DNA of 64,000 nt from an uncultured Alistipes sp. GTDB taxonomy: Bacteria > Bacteroidota > Bacteroidia > Bacteroidales > Rikenellaceae. The stretch covers positions 44,672 through 108,671 of the forward strand of contig CAJTLJ010000004.1 in NCBI GenBank assembly GCA_910577475.1. The letters are read 5' to 3'. A model generated the notes under the pieces. It did not search any database. It was not told the DNA's origin and saw only the letters and a program-made list of their open reading frames with translations. Each line of letters starts with the position of its first letter. The stretch's first letter is position 1. Below are positions 1 to 9,966 of the stretch, piece after piece. A program made the position numbers and the translations under genes.

Positions 1-1517
1 TCGTCGTTGAAGATCCGGGTGCGGGCTTCGGCTCCGTAGAGGCTGCCGGCCAGATAGGCCCTGAACCGCATCGCGATCCACCGGCGCGACTGCTCCAGCT
101 CCCCGTCGTCGAGCTCCAGCCCCCGCGTGCGGCCGAATGCCGCCAGCGAGGCCATCTCTTCGTCGCTCATCCGAAACCCGCGGGAGAAGGATTCGTAATC
201 GGGCCACCGCTCCCGCAACTCGGTCCGGTGCCGGTCCAGATAGCCGAAAGCGTACTCGCCGATCGTGTGGCTGCGCACCAGAGCGGCGAAACTCCGCGTC
301 ACGCCGGTTGTATCCGCCGCCACAAAGATATCGGGGCGAATTCCGCCGCCTCCGTACACCGTGCGCCCGTTTCTAAGCGTCCGGTAGCGGAGCGTCGGAT
401 CCATTGCTGCCGTATCGGCCTCACCGCGCAAAAAACGCTCGGCATGGGCGGCGTAGTAGTCCTGCCTGTGCCCCTTCTCATAAGGCCGCTGAATGACGCG
501 TCCCGAGGGGGTGCGATAGCGGGCGACGGTGATGCGCACGGCCGATCCGTCCCCCAGCGGCACCTGCCGCTGCACGAGTCCCTTGCCGAAGCTCGGACGA
601 CCCACCACGACCGCACGGTCCCAGTCCTGCAAGGCTCCGGCCACGATCTCGCTCGCCGAAGCGGACTCCTCGTCGATCAGCACCACGACCTTTCCCCGGC
701 GGAACAGACCGTTTCCCGCCGCCCGGAAATTCCGGAGCGGAACCGCCCGCCCCTCGGTCGACAGAACCAGGTCGCCCTTCTCCAGAAAGCAGGAGGCGAG
801 CCCCACGGCCTGATCCATCAACCCGCCGCCGTTCCCGCGCAGGTCCAACACCAGCGCATCGAGCTTTCCCATCCGCTTCACCGCCCCGGTGAACTCCGCA
901 ACCGTCGTCTTCCCGAACCGGCCGATCTTGACATATCCGGTCCGCCCGTCGAGCCTGTAGGCGGCGTCCACCGTATGCAGGGGGATCTCGTCGCGCACGA
1001 TCGAGTAGGTCGACGTCTCGCCCGTTTCGGGCCGCCATGCCGCCACCCGGACTGTCGTACCGGCTTCGCCCCGCAACAGACCGGGCACCTCGTGCTGACG
1101 CAGACCGACGGCCGAAAGCGTGTCGATCCGGGTCAGCCGGTCGCCGGTCCGCAGTCCGACCTCCTCGGCCGGGCCCCCGGCGACGACGCCCATCACCCGA
1201 ATCGTATCCTGCAAGACCCGGAACTCGATGCCGATGCCGCCGAACGATCCCGAAAAGACCGCCTGCGCCGCCTCCATCTCCTCCCGGTCGAGGTAGGCGG
1301 AGTGGGGGTCGAGCTGAAGCAGCATGCTCCGCACGGCCTCCTCGACCAGCGGAGCCATCTCCACCGAATCGACATAGAGTCCGTGCAGATTCCGATAGAA
1401 GCGGACGAACTTCTGCAGCTGCTCCGTCGCGTCCTCCTGGGCACGGGAAGGGGTGCCCCACATGAGGAGCACCCCGAGTCCCAGCAAACCTGCGTATCTG
1501 TTCAAGGCGGACCGCAT
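1..1517 (-). CDS. S41-family C-terminal processing peptidase with PDZ domain (3' end beyond window)
   Basis: The frame opens at ATG 1517 and runs without a stop to base 1, about 505 codons, so the C-terminus is missing. An N-terminal signal peptide (MRSALNRYAG..., cleavage near SRAQ) exports it. A PDZ domain follows at about residues 90-160 (FGGIGIEFRV, GPAEEVGLRTGDRLTRID). The tail-specific protease core has LVLDLRGNGGG, then ESASASEIV and GRPSFGKGLVQ. The catalytic Ser-Lys dyad is probably S287 and K312, with the same 25-residue spacing as E. coli Prc. It should degrade periplasmic proteins from their C-termini. The start lies 3 bp after the hisS stop, making it the third gene of the ettA-hisS operon. 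The function assignment is firm; substrates are unknown. Confidence 0.93.
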   Translation of the reverse strand, partial: MRSALNRYAGLLGLGVLLMWGTPSRAQEDATEQLQKFVRFYRNLHGLYVDSVEMAPLVEEAVRSMLLQLDPHSAYLDREEMEAAQAVFSGSFGGIGIEFRVLQDTIRVMGVVAGGPAEEVGLRTGDRLTRIDTLSAVGLRQHEVPGLLRGEAGTTVRVAAWRPETGETSTYSIVRDEIPLHTVDAAYRLDGRTGYVKIGRFGKTTVAEFTGAVKRMGKLDALVLDLRGNGGGLMDQAVGLASCFLEKGDLVLSTEGRAVPLRNFRAAGNGLFRRGKVVVLIDEESASASEIVAGALQDWDRAVVVGRPSFGKGLVQRQVPLGDGSAVRITVARYRTPSGRVIQRPYEKGHRQDYYAAHAERFLRGEADTAAMDPTLRYRTLRNGRTVYGGGGIRPDIFVAADTTGVTRSFAALVRSHTIGEYAFGYLDRHRTELRERWPDYESFSRGFRMSDEEMASLAAFGRTRGLELDDGELEQSRRWIAMRFRAYLAGSLYGAEARTRIFND

Positions 1518-1520
1518 ATC

Positions 1521-2864
1521 TTATCCGAAATAGTCCGCCAGCAGATCGAAAGCCACCGTCTCCTGCCGGCCCTGCCGCATATCCTTCACGGTGGCTGCTC
1601 CTTGCGCCATCTCCTCCGACCCGATGATCACGACATAGGGGATGCCGCGGCGATTGGCATACTCCATCTGCTTCTTCATCTTCCCGGCCTCGGGATAGAT
1701 CTCGGCCGACAATCCGCGGTCGCGCAGACGGGCGAGCAGCTCCAGGCTGACGAACTCCTCCTCGGTTCCCAGGTTGACGAACAGCACCTGCGTCGTCCGG
1801 TTCACCTCGTCGGGGAAGAGCTCCAGACCCGTCATCACGTCGTAAATCCGGTCGGCACCGAACGAGATGCCGACACCCGACGTGTTGGGCAGGCCGAAGA
1901 TACCGGTCAGATCGTCGTAGCGGCCGCCGCCGCAGATCGACCCGATGGCGAAATCGTTGGCCTTCACCTCGAAAATGGCCCCCGTATAGTAGTTCAGTCC
2001 GCGAGCCAGCGAGAGGTCGAGCTCCACGGGCAGGGTGAGCTTCAGGCGCTCCACGTAACCGAAGATCGTCTCCATCTCCCCGATGCCCTTCAGGCCCGTC
2101 TCCGAGCCGCCGATCACCTCGCGCAGCCTCTCCAGCTTCCGGCGGTTATCGCCGTTCAGCTCGAGAATGGGCTGAAGTTTCTCGATAGCCCGATCGTCGA
2201 TGCCGCGCCCGCGCAGCTCGGCCTTCACGTTTTCTATTCCGATCTTCTCCAGCTTGTCGATAGCCACCGTGATGTCGACCATCTTGTCCGCATGACCGAT
2301 GGTCTCGGCGATGCCGTAGAGAATCTTGCGGTTGTTCATCTTCAGCGTCACGCCGATATTCAGCGACCGGAACACCCGCTCGACGATCTCCACCAGCTCC
2401 ACCTCGCACAACAGCGACCGGGTGCCGATCACATCGACATCGCACTGGTAGAATTCGCGATAGCGTCCCTTCTGCGGACGGTCGGCCCGCCATACGGGCT
2501 GAATCTGGTAACGCTTGAACGGGAAAGCGATCTCGTTCTGGTGCTGCACGACGTAGCGGGCGAAGGGGACGGTCAGGTCGTAGCGCAGCCCCTTCTCGCA
2601 CACCTTCGAGGCGTTGCGCACCTCCTCGTCGGTTAGTCCGGCGGCGTAGTCGCCCGAGTTCAGGATCTTGAAAAGCAGTTTGTCGCCCTCGTCGCCGTAC
2701 TTGCCCAGCAGGGTGGAGAGGTTCTCCATCGAGGGGGTCTCCAGCGGCGAGAATCCGAAGGTGCGGAAGACCGCCCGAATCCGGTCGAAAATGTATTGGC
2801 GACGCATCATCTCCAGCGGGGAGAAGTCGCGCGTACCTTTGGGTATGGATGGTTTCTGTGCCAT
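1521..2864 (-). CDS. hisS: Histidyl-tRNA synthetase
   Basis: Class II aminoacyl-tRNA synthetase of 447 aa that charges tRNA-His in the cytosol. It begins MAQKPSIPKGTRDFSP, the usual HisRS N-terminus (KGTRDF). Motif 2 is seen around YREFYQCDVDVIG, and the histidine-specific signature appears as ICGGGRYDDLTGIFG. The C-terminal anticodon-binding domain contains YPEAGKMKKQMEYANRRG. Length is normal for the bacterial enzyme. It lies 6 bp downstream of ettA and 3 bp upstream of the S41 protease, so one leftward transcript is likely. Confidence 0.97.
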   Translation of the reverse strand: MAQKPSIPKGTRDFSPLEMMRRQYIFDRIRAVFRTFGFSPLETPSMENLSTLLGKYGDEGDKLLFKILNSGDYAAGLTDEEVRNASKVCEKGLRYDLTVPFARYVVQHQNEIAFPFKRYQIQPVWRADRPQKGRYREFYQCDVDVIGTRSLLCEVELVEIVERVFRSLNIGVTLKMNNRKILYGIAETIGHADKMVDITVAIDKLEKIGIENVKAELRGRGIDDRAIEKLQPILELNGDNRRKLERLREVIGGSETGLKGIGEMETIFGYVERLKLTLPVELDLSLARGLNYYTGAIFEVKANDFAIGSICGGGRYDDLTGIFGLPNTSGVGISFGADRIYDVMTGLELFPDEVNRTTQVLFVNLGTEEEFVSLELLARLRDRGLSAEIYPEAGKMKKQMEYANRRGIPYVVIIGSEEMAQGAATVKDMRQGRQETVAFDLLADYFG

Positions 2865-2870
2865 TATTGC

Positions 2871-4544
<1,674 letters not shown>

Positions 4545-4581
4545 ATGTCGTTTCGTAATTTGCTTGCTTCGGTTGAAAAGA

Positions 4582-4612
4582 CAAAGATAGCGATTTTCCG
4601 CACGAAGTCAAA
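4582..4612 (-). promoter_or_regulatory. Promoter of ettA operon
   Basis: On the minus strand a TATCTTTG -7 box (4582-4589) lies 19 bp from a TTTG -33 element (4609-4612), an almost ideal Bacteroidota sigma-ABfr promoter. Confidence 0.8.
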
Positions 4613-4630
4613 AGATTCGCGCAAAAACCC

Positions 4631-4638
4631 TATCTTTG
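4631..4638 (+). promoter_or_regulatory. -7 box of the CapA-like gene
   Basis: TATCTTTG lies 22 bp upstream of the ATG at 4661, divergent from the ettA promoter. No clear -33 element is visible. Confidence 0.7.
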
Positions 4639-4660
4639 CCGCCGATATTTATCCGAATCC

Positions 4661-5767
4661 ATGAACCTGAGGTCTACCTTCCACCCGCTTCTCGCGGCGA
4701 CGCTGATCGTCGCGGCCACGGCGGCCAACATCCTCTATCTGCAACGCCTGCGGACCATTCCGGCCGAGGCCGAGGCTGCGGCTCCGGAGCCGCAGCCCGT
4801 GGTCCGGCGTCTCTCGCTGCTCTTCGCCGGAGACTGGATGCAGCACACGCCCCAGATCGCCGCCGCCCGCACCCCTTCGGGATTCGACTACGAACCCTCG
4901 TTCCGCCACATCGCCCCGCTTTTCCGGCAGGCCGACCTCGCCTTCGTGAACCTCGAGACCACCCTTACCCGCAACCGCACCTACACGGGCTATCCCTGCT
5001 TCCGGTCGCCCGCAGCCGTGGCGGATGCCCTGAAGGAGATGGGGGTCGACGTCGCCCTGCTGGCTAACAACCACTGCTGCGACGGCGGCTCGGACGGAAT
5101 CCGGACCACCGTCGAGGAGCTCGACGCCCGCGGGATCCGCCACACCGGCGTCTTCAGCGACAGCACCGACTACCGCCGCAATCGCATCCTCCGTCTGGAG
5201 CGAAACGGAATCCGGCTCGCCGTCGTGAACTACACCTACGGCACCAACGGGCTGCCCGTGCCGCAAGAGCGGATCGTCCACCGGATCGACACCCTCCGCA
5301 TGGCCGAAGATCTGCAATCCATCCCGCGCGACTCGGTCGACGCCGTAATCGCCTGCATGCACTGGGGGAACGAATACGAACGTCGGCCCGATGCCGCTCA
5401 GCGCCGGCTGGCCGGCTTCCTGCAGCGCCACGGCGTCGACATCATCGCGGGCAGCCATCCGCATGTCATCCAGCCCTTCGAGGCCGACAGCAGCCGCGTC
5501 GTGCTCTACTCGCTGGGCAACTTCGTCTCGAACCAGCAGAAGCGCTACTGCGACGGCGGACTGGTGGCGCGCATCGACATCGTGAAGCGCGACACCCTGC
5601 CCGTCCGCTTCGCCACCACGGTCATCCCCGTGTGGGTCTACCGTCCCGACTATCGCATCCTGCCTCCCGAGGTAGCCGACACGCTGCCGCTCCCGGCCGA
5701 GGCTCGCCGCCGCTACGAGGAGTTCATGGAGGACACCCGCCGCCTGATCGGCCGTTTCGACCGATAA
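4661..5767 (+). CDS. CapA-family (PGA_cap) calcineurin-like metallophosphatase-fold protein
   Basis: Protein of 368 aa with an N-terminal hydrophobic anchor or signal (about residues 8-24), so the body is outside the cytoplasmic membrane. The PGA_cap/CapA fold is shown by LFAGDWMQH, VNLETTL, ANNHCCDGG, CMHWGNEY and GSHPHVIQ, the metal-binding blocks of this calcineurin-like family. Family members are named for poly-gamma-glutamate capsule synthesis. No capB or capC homologue is nearby, so a poly-glutamate role is not supported and the substrate is unknown. The gene is monocistronic, between a divergent ettA operon and rubrerythrin. Confidence 0.9.
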   Translation: MNLRSTFHPLLAATLIVAATAANILYLQRLRTIPAEAEAAAPEPQPVVRRLSLLFAGDWMQHTPQIAAARTPSGFDYEPSFRHIAPLFRQADLAFVNLETTLTRNRTYTGYPCFRSPAAVADALKEMGVDVALLANNHCCDGGSDGIRTTVEELDARGIRHTGVFSDSTDYRRNRILRLERNGIRLAVVNYTYGTNGLPVPQERIVHRIDTLRMAEDLQSIPRDSVDAVIACMHWGNEYERRPDAAQRRLAGFLQRHGVDIIAGSHPHVIQPFEADSSRVVLYSLGNFVSNQQKRYCDGGLVARIDIVKRDTLPVRFATTVIPVWVYRPDYRILPPEVADTLPLPAEARRRYEEFMEDTRRLIGRFDR

Positions 5768-5832
5768 GTGATTCCTATGGTCGTATAAAAACAAATAATA
5801 GGCATTTATAGCGCAAAGCCCGAATAATACGC

Positions 5833-5840
5833 TATCTTTG
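5833..5840 (+). promoter_or_regulatory. -7 box of rubrerythrin
   Basis: TATCTTTG lies 40 bp upstream of the rbr ATG in an AT-rich intergenic stretch. Confidence 0.7.
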
Positions 5841-5880
5841 TCTCGCAAGAGAAAACGAACCTAATAAAAAAACAAAGATC

Positions 5881-6456
5881 ATGAAAAGCGTCAAAGGGAC
5901 AAAGACCGAGCAGAATCTGCTCAAGGCATTCGCCGGCGAGAGCCAGGCTCGCAGCCGTTATACGTTCTTCGCCAGCGTAGCGAAGAAAGAGGGATACGAA
6001 CAGATAGCCGGAGTATTTCTGGAGACCGCCGAGCAGGAGAAGGAGCACGCCAAGCGTTTCTTCAAGTTCCTCGAAGGGGGCGACGCCACCATCACGGCCT
6101 CCTATCCGGCCGGCCGCATCGGCACCACGCCCGAAAACCTGCTGGCAGCCGCCCAGGGCGAGAAGGAGGAGTGGGACGTGCTCTATCCCGACTTCGCCTC
6201 GACGGCCGAAGCCGAGGGATTTCCCGAGATCGCCGCAGCGTTCCGCGCCGTGTCGACCGTCGAGGCCGAGCACGAGAGCCGCTACCTGAAGCTGTTGAGC
6301 CGCTTGACGGACGGCAATTTCTTCAAGCGCGACGGCGAGATCTGGTGGCAGTGCCGCAACTGCGGATTCACCTGCAAGGCCAGCGAGGCTCCGGAGCTCT
6401 GCCCCGCCTGCAAACACCCCCAAGCCTATTTCGAGCCCAAGAAGGAGAACTATTAG
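5881..6456 (+). CDS. rbr: Rubrerythrin
   Basis: Non-haem di-iron peroxidase of 191 aa that reduces hydrogen peroxide in the cytosol of anaerobes. The N-terminal ferritin-like four-helix domain carries the iron ligands (FAGESQARSRYTFF, EQEKEHAKRF, STVEAEHESRY). The C-terminal rubredoxin-like domain has two zinc-ribbon-like pairs, CRNC and CPAC, for the Fe(Cys)4 centre. Length and domain order are canonical. It is monocistronic, with its own promoter and a downstream hairpin. Oxidative-stress control is expected from the family, but no operator is obvious. Confidence 0.97.
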   Translation: MKSVKGTKTEQNLLKAFAGESQARSRYTFFASVAKKEGYEQIAGVFLETAEQEKEHAKRFFKFLEGGDATITASYPAGRIGTTPENLLAAAQGEKEEWDVLYPDFASTAEAEGFPEIAAAFRAVSTVEAEHESRYLKLLSRLTDGNFFKRDGEIWWQCRNCGFTCKASEAPELCPACKHPQAYFEPKKENY

Positions 6457-6476
6457 CCGGCAGCGGCAAGAAGTCA

Positions 6477-6516
6477 GGAGGGTCCCGACGAGGTTTCAAC
6501 CTTATCGGGACCCTCC
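6477..6516. terminator. Bidirectional hairpin between rbr and the DUF4491 gene
   Basis: A perfect 12-bp stem (6477-6488 with 6505-6516) encloses a second small hairpin (AGGTT/AACCT, 6491-6502). It sits between convergent genes. There is no strong T-run on either side, so terminator function is inferred. Confidence 0.6.
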
Positions 6517-6551
6517 CGGCATATGGGACGGCAGCGGGAACCGGATACCGT

Positions 6552-6854
6552 TCACCGGCGGTTTCGCTTCGGAAACCAGCCCTTCTCCACCCGCTTGCGC
6601 TGCTCGAAGAGCTCGCCGATAGACCAGAACGACGATGCGCCCCACACGGCCAGCAGGGTAGAGACGAGGATATTCCCGGCCCACAGCGAGCCGGCTACGG
6701 CCGCCAAGCCCATCAGGGCGAAGACCCACCAGCAGCGGACGCCGAAATAGTACTCGCCCTTGATGACCAGCGGATGAAAAAGGCCGATAATCAGAAAGGT
6801 AGCCGCGCCGATCGTCAGGCCGGTCAGATGATACTGCATCAGAAATTCCATCAT
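6552..6854 (-). CDS. DUF4491 family small membrane protein
   Basis: Hydrophobic protein of 100 aa with three predicted membrane segments (about residues 10-30, 42-58 and 60-78). It ends in a conserved basic tail, WSIGELFEQRKRVEKGWFPK, that matches the DUF4491 family of Bacteroidales as I recall it. Function is unknown. It has its own -7 box at 6883-6890, between it and the upstream porin terminator. Confidence 0.8.
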   Translation of the reverse strand: MMEFLMQYHLTGLTIGAATFLIIGLFHPLVIKGEYYFGVRCWWVFALMGLAAVAGSLWAGNILVSTLLAVWGASSFWSIGELFEQRKRVEKGWFPKRNRR

Positions 6855-6882
6855 TCGTTTTTCATTTTCGGTTTCACCGGTA

Positions 6883-6890
6883 CAAATATA
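6883..6890 (-). promoter_or_regulatory. -7 box of the DUF4491 gene
   Basis: TATATTTG on the minus strand, 28 bp upstream of the start codon and immediately after the T-run of the porin terminator. Confidence 0.6.
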
Positions 6891-6893
6891 GGC

Positions 6894-6922
6894 AAAAAAA
6901 CGGTCTCCGTCTCCGGAGACCG
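6894..6922 (-). terminator. Intrinsic terminator of the porin gene
   Basis: On the minus strand a 9-bp stem (CGGTCTCCG/CGGAGACCG, 6901-6922) is followed by seven T residues (6894-6900). This is a textbook Rho-independent terminator 25 bp past the porin stop. Confidence 0.9.
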
Positions 6923-6947
6923 TTCGAATTGCTCACCCGCAGGGGGT

Positions 6948-8309
6948 TTAGAAGTTGTACTGCACCATCAGGTTGGCACGGTTGGCATGGTTCTTCAGGC
7001 CGTCCATGTCCTCGCGCGTACCGTAGAGGTACTCGGCGCCGATCTTGCAGCGGGGCGATACGTAGCAGAAGATGTTGCCGAAGATGTACTGGCCCTCGCG
7101 ATACTGCTGCTCGGAGTAGAAACCGTTCTTCTTGCGCACCTCGACGGTCGAGTAACCGCCCGAGATCGAGAGACGACGCGGGATCAGATTGATCTGGGCC
7201 GCAGCCTGCCAGCCGAACATCGGCGTGGCCTGAATCGAGGTGGGAGCCTCGGGATTGGGCGTGAAGTCCAGACCGGCGCCCGTCAGGTCCTGAATGTAGG
7301 GGCTGATACCCTCGCCGTATACGCCGTTGAAGAAGAGCTCCAGAGGGGGAACGATCGTGATGTGACCGCTGAACTGCACGCCCCAGCCGAAGAGCGAGGT
7401 GCGGTTGCCGGTGCCCAGGTTATAGGCATACATGTCGCGGAAGACGGCCGATGCGCGGATGTGGCTCGTGCGGTTGCGGCCCCAGGCGTACTGTAAGTAG
7501 ACGGGGAAGTCGGGCACGCGCTGATGGATCGGAGCGAAGTGATCGCCGTAGGTGGCGCTCACCGAGGGCAACTCGGCTGCCAGACCGAAGGTCATGTGCT
7601 GGCGCCAGAACGAAACCTCGTAGCGCAACATGGTGGAGAAACGGAAGTTATAGGCGTTCGGACCCTGGAAGTCGATCGTGTTGGGCGCTGCGAGCAGGTC
7701 GCAGAAGGTGGTCACGTCGCGACCCATCGTAAAGCCCAGGAACGACACGTAGGCCGAACGGATGCGGGGCGTATAGCTGCCCTGCGAACCGCCGCGGAAG
7801 TCGGCGTCGACGAAGACCACGACACGGCCCAGCGAGCGCGAGTTCGAGATGGCCTTCAAATAGAGGCGCGAGGTGGAGGCATCCATCATCAACTTCTGCG
7901 AGGTGTTGTAGGTCGGGTGCATCGGGATATCGCGGGGGATGAAGTCGATGTTGTCGACTATGCCGTCGAAATCGTAACCCACGCGCAGATTGATGTAGCC
8001 GCCCAGAGCCAGCGAGAAGCGGTTATTCTTGGTGGCGAAGACGAACTGCGGCTTCTCTACCTGCTGGAAACCGTAGCGGTGGGTCTCCTGATAGTCGTTG
8101 ACGGCGCTCGCCGTAGCCAGCCGGTTCATCAGCGCGGCCTGCTGACGGGCGTTGCAGTCCATCATGAAGGTGTCCACCTCGTGCACGGAGATCAGGTAGA
8201 CCGTCGGGTCGTACTCCTTTGCGGAACGGTGGTTGCGACGTTGAGCCGAAGCCGGAACGATGGCCGAACCAACGAGCAGCGCCGCAATTAAAAGTCGAAA
8301 TGTTTTCAT
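6948..8309 (-). CDS. DcaP-like outer-membrane porin
   Basis: Protein of 453 aa with a signal peptide (MKTFRLLIAALLVGSAIVPASAQ) and a body made of alternating beta-strands ending in an aromatic residue (LMVQYNF), as in outer-membrane barrels. The segment FSLALGGYINLRVGYDFDG followed by later SRLYLKAISN and VFVDADFRG blocks resembles DcaP-type trimeric porins, which pass small anionic solutes. The first 60-90 residues are polar and may form the periplasmic coiled region of that family. It is monocistronic. The family call rests on remembered pattern, not a search. Confidence 0.75.
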   Translation of the reverse strand: MKTFRLLIAALLVGSAIVPASAQRRNHRSAKEYDPTVYLISVHEVDTFMMDCNARQQAALMNRLATASAVNDYQETHRYGFQQVEKPQFVFATKNNRFSLALGGYINLRVGYDFDGIVDNIDFIPRDIPMHPTYNTSQKLMMDASTSRLYLKAISNSRSLGRVVVFVDADFRGGSQGSYTPRIRSAYVSFLGFTMGRDVTTFCDLLAAPNTIDFQGPNAYNFRFSTMLRYEVSFWRQHMTFGLAAELPSVSATYGDHFAPIHQRVPDFPVYLQYAWGRNRTSHIRASAVFRDMYAYNLGTGNRTSLFGWGVQFSGHITIVPPLELFFNGVYGEGISPYIQDLTGAGLDFTPNPEAPTSIQATPMFGWQAAAQINLIPRRLSISGGYSTVEVRKKNGFYSEQQYREGQYIFGNIFCYVSPRCKIGAEYLYGTREDMDGLKNHANRANLMVQYNF

Positions 8310-8471
8310 AAGCGATTGTTTTGGTTAATGATTGACAAAAAGGTTTATCTGTTTATTCTTTACATATAACGGCTTTACGGTCACGCCGAATATCAAGCAA
8401 GATATATGCCAACTTCGTCCGCCGCGCCGGTCGGGTTGCATCGCGCCCGAAAGAAAAACGTCCGCACGCCC

Positions 8472-8598
8472 GCAAACCGCAAACTCCGTTTGCCTTTGCG
8501 CTCGGCTTGCACGACTTTGAGAAGATGAAAATCTTCTCTTAGACAGGCGGCGCCTCGGCAAACTGCAAACTTCGTTTGCCTTTGCGCTCGGCTTGCAC
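8472..8598 (+). repeat. Two direct copies of a 41-bp promoter-like element
   Basis: Copy 1 (8472-8512) and copy 2 (8558-8598) match at 39 of 41 positions. Each contains an inverted repeat GCAAAC-nnn-GTTTGC whose right arm overlaps a TTTG -33 element. Copy 2 is followed by a perfect TATCTTTG; copy 1 is followed only by CGACTTTG. The 347-bp gap 8310-8656 holds this repeat, a GAAA-loop hairpin (8519-8538) and no convincing gene. Confidence 0.9.
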
Positions 8599-8606
8599 TA
8601 TCTTTG
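8575..8606 (+). promoter_or_regulatory. Promoter of the metallophosphoesterase gene
   Basis: The -33 TTTG (8575-8578), an exactly 20-bp spacer and the -7 TATCTTTG (8599-8606) together form an ideal Bacteroidota promoter inside repeat copy 2. It lies 50 bp upstream of the start codon. Confidence 0.85.
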
Positions 8607-8656
8607 CGACGTGAAAACGGATTCGGACAACACCTTATAAATATAGGATTACGCAC

Positions 8657-9838
8657 ATGACCTGGATGTTCCTCTTTCTCTCCGCGCTGACGATTGCAGT
8701 CGACGCCTTCGTATGGAAAAAATACCTGCGCACGGCACCCCTCGGAATCACCCTGCGGAGCCTGCTCATGCTCCTGATCGTCCTCTCCGATCTGCTGATG
8801 CCGCTCTCCTTCGCGATTCTCCGGCTGATACCGGACAACACGACCGCCGTCGTGAGGAGCTGGGGGCTCGTCAACCTGCTCTTCCTCTGCACGGTCCTGC
8901 CGCGAATGATCGTCTACGCCGGCTACCTGGGCCGCAGACGGATCTGGCGCCGGCTGGGGTGGGGCATAGCGCTCGGCACGATAGCCCTTTTCCTCTGGGG
9001 CGCGCTCGTCTGCCGCAACCGCCTACGCGTGGAGGAGGTCACGATAACCTCCGACCGGCTCCCCGCCGCCTTCGACGGTGTGCGCATCGCCTTCTTTTCC
9101 GACCTGCATATCGGCGTGCTGGAACGCCCCGAAACGGAGATCGCCCGGCTGGTCGATACCATCCGGTCGCTCCGGCCCGACCTGATCCTCTTCGGCGGCG
9201 ACCTGATAAACATCCGCTACACGGAGCTCGACCCCGCCGTCAGCGCCCTGCTCGGCCGGCTCGATGCCCCGCTGGGGGTCTACTCTGTCATCGGCAACCA
9301 CGACACGGGCGTCTACATCAAGGACTCGCTGGCACTGGACCGCGAGACCAATCTCAGCCGCCTGATCCGCCGTCAGGAGGAGATGGGGTGGCGGGTACTG
9401 AACGACGAGACGATCTACCTGAAACGGGGCGGCGACTCCATCTCGTTCAGCGGCATCTCGTTCGACGCCGCCCTGCGCAACTACCGACACGCCACCGACC
9501 TGCCGGACATCGACCTCGGCTCCGTCTACGAATCGGTACCCCGCGAATCCTACAACCTCACCCTCTGCCACATCCCCCAGCTCTGGAGCCACATTACCGC
9601 CGCCGGTTACGGCGACCTGACCCTCGCGGGCCACGTCCACAGCATGCAGATGAAGCTGCGACTGGGCCATACGCGGGGTGTTTCGCCCGCACGACTCCTC
9701 TACAAGCAGTGGAGCGGACTCTACTACCGCGACGGCCGGGCGCTCTACATCAACGACGGCATCGGTGCGGTCGGCATTCCGGCACGGCTGGGAGCGGCGC
9801 CGGAGATCACGCTCATCACCCTGCGCCGCGGGGAATAG
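8657..9838 (+). CDS. Membrane-anchored metallophosphoesterase (YkuE/LpxG-like)
   Basis: Protein of 393 aa with four N-terminal hydrophobic segments (roughly residues 2-20, 33-57, 70-90 and 100-119), then a calcineurin-like phosphoesterase domain. The metal-binding blocks are all present: FFSDLHIG (D149/H151), GGDLIN, GNHD, LCHIPQ and AGHVHS. Relatives act on phospholipid or UDP-diacylglucosamine-type substrates at the membrane, or are of unknown specificity. The lipid substrate here is an inference from the topology. It is transcribed alone from the repeat-associated promoter. Confidence 0.88.
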   Translation: MTWMFLFLSALTIAVDAFVWKKYLRTAPLGITLRSLLMLLIVLSDLLMPLSFAILRLIPDNTTAVVRSWGLVNLLFLCTVLPRMIVYAGYLGRRRIWRRLGWGIALGTIALFLWGALVCRNRLRVEEVTITSDRLPAAFDGVRIAFFSDLHIGVLERPETEIARLVDTIRSLRPDLILFGGDLINIRYTELDPAVSALLGRLDAPLGVYSVIGNHDTGVYIKDSLALDRETNLSRLIRRQEEMGWRVLNDETIYLKRGGDSISFSGISFDAALRNYRHATDLPDIDLGSVYESVPRESYNLTLCHIPQLWSHITAAGYGDLTLAGHVHSMQMKLRLGHTRGVSPARLLYKQWSGLYYRDGRALYINDGIGAVGIPARLGAAPEITLITLRRGE

Positions 9839-9907
9839 CCGCCCTGCCAGCAGACGTTGCCGGGGAATAATGTACCATTTTGGCCCAATATTGTTCTAAT
9901 AGACTTG

Positions 9908-9930
9908 TTTCGGGAATATTTTCGGGAATA
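9908..9930 (+). repeat. Tandem 11-bp repeat upstream of the efflux operon
   Basis: TTTCGGGAATA occurs twice (9908-9918 and 9920-9930) with a 12-bp period, ending 5 bp before the -7 box. This places it over the -33 region, and it could be a regulator binding site. No regulator gene is adjacent. Confidence 0.65.
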
Positions 9931-9935
9931 GATTC

Positions 9936-9943
9936 TATCTTTG
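9936..9943 (+). promoter_or_regulatory. -7 box of the TolC-HlyD-ABC2 operon
   Basis: TATCTTTG lies 23 bp upstream of the TolC-like start codon. Confidence 0.75.
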
Positions 9944-9966
9944 TATCGAGTAAATAAACGAACGAC

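Noticed and set aside
228..2636. 802-codon open frame on the plus strand
   Set aside because: It lies antisense to hisS and the S41 protease, which have clear motifs. Its translation is low-complexity R/H/D/L text typical of the antisense frame of GC-rich genes.
8472..8598. CRISPR-like direct repeats
   Set aside because: Only two copies, each with promoter elements, and no cas genes nearby.
8332..8656. Small ORFs in the gap before the metallophosphoesterase gene
   Set aside because: They overlap the repeated promoter element, and their translations repeat the same peptide in two frames because of the DNA repeat.
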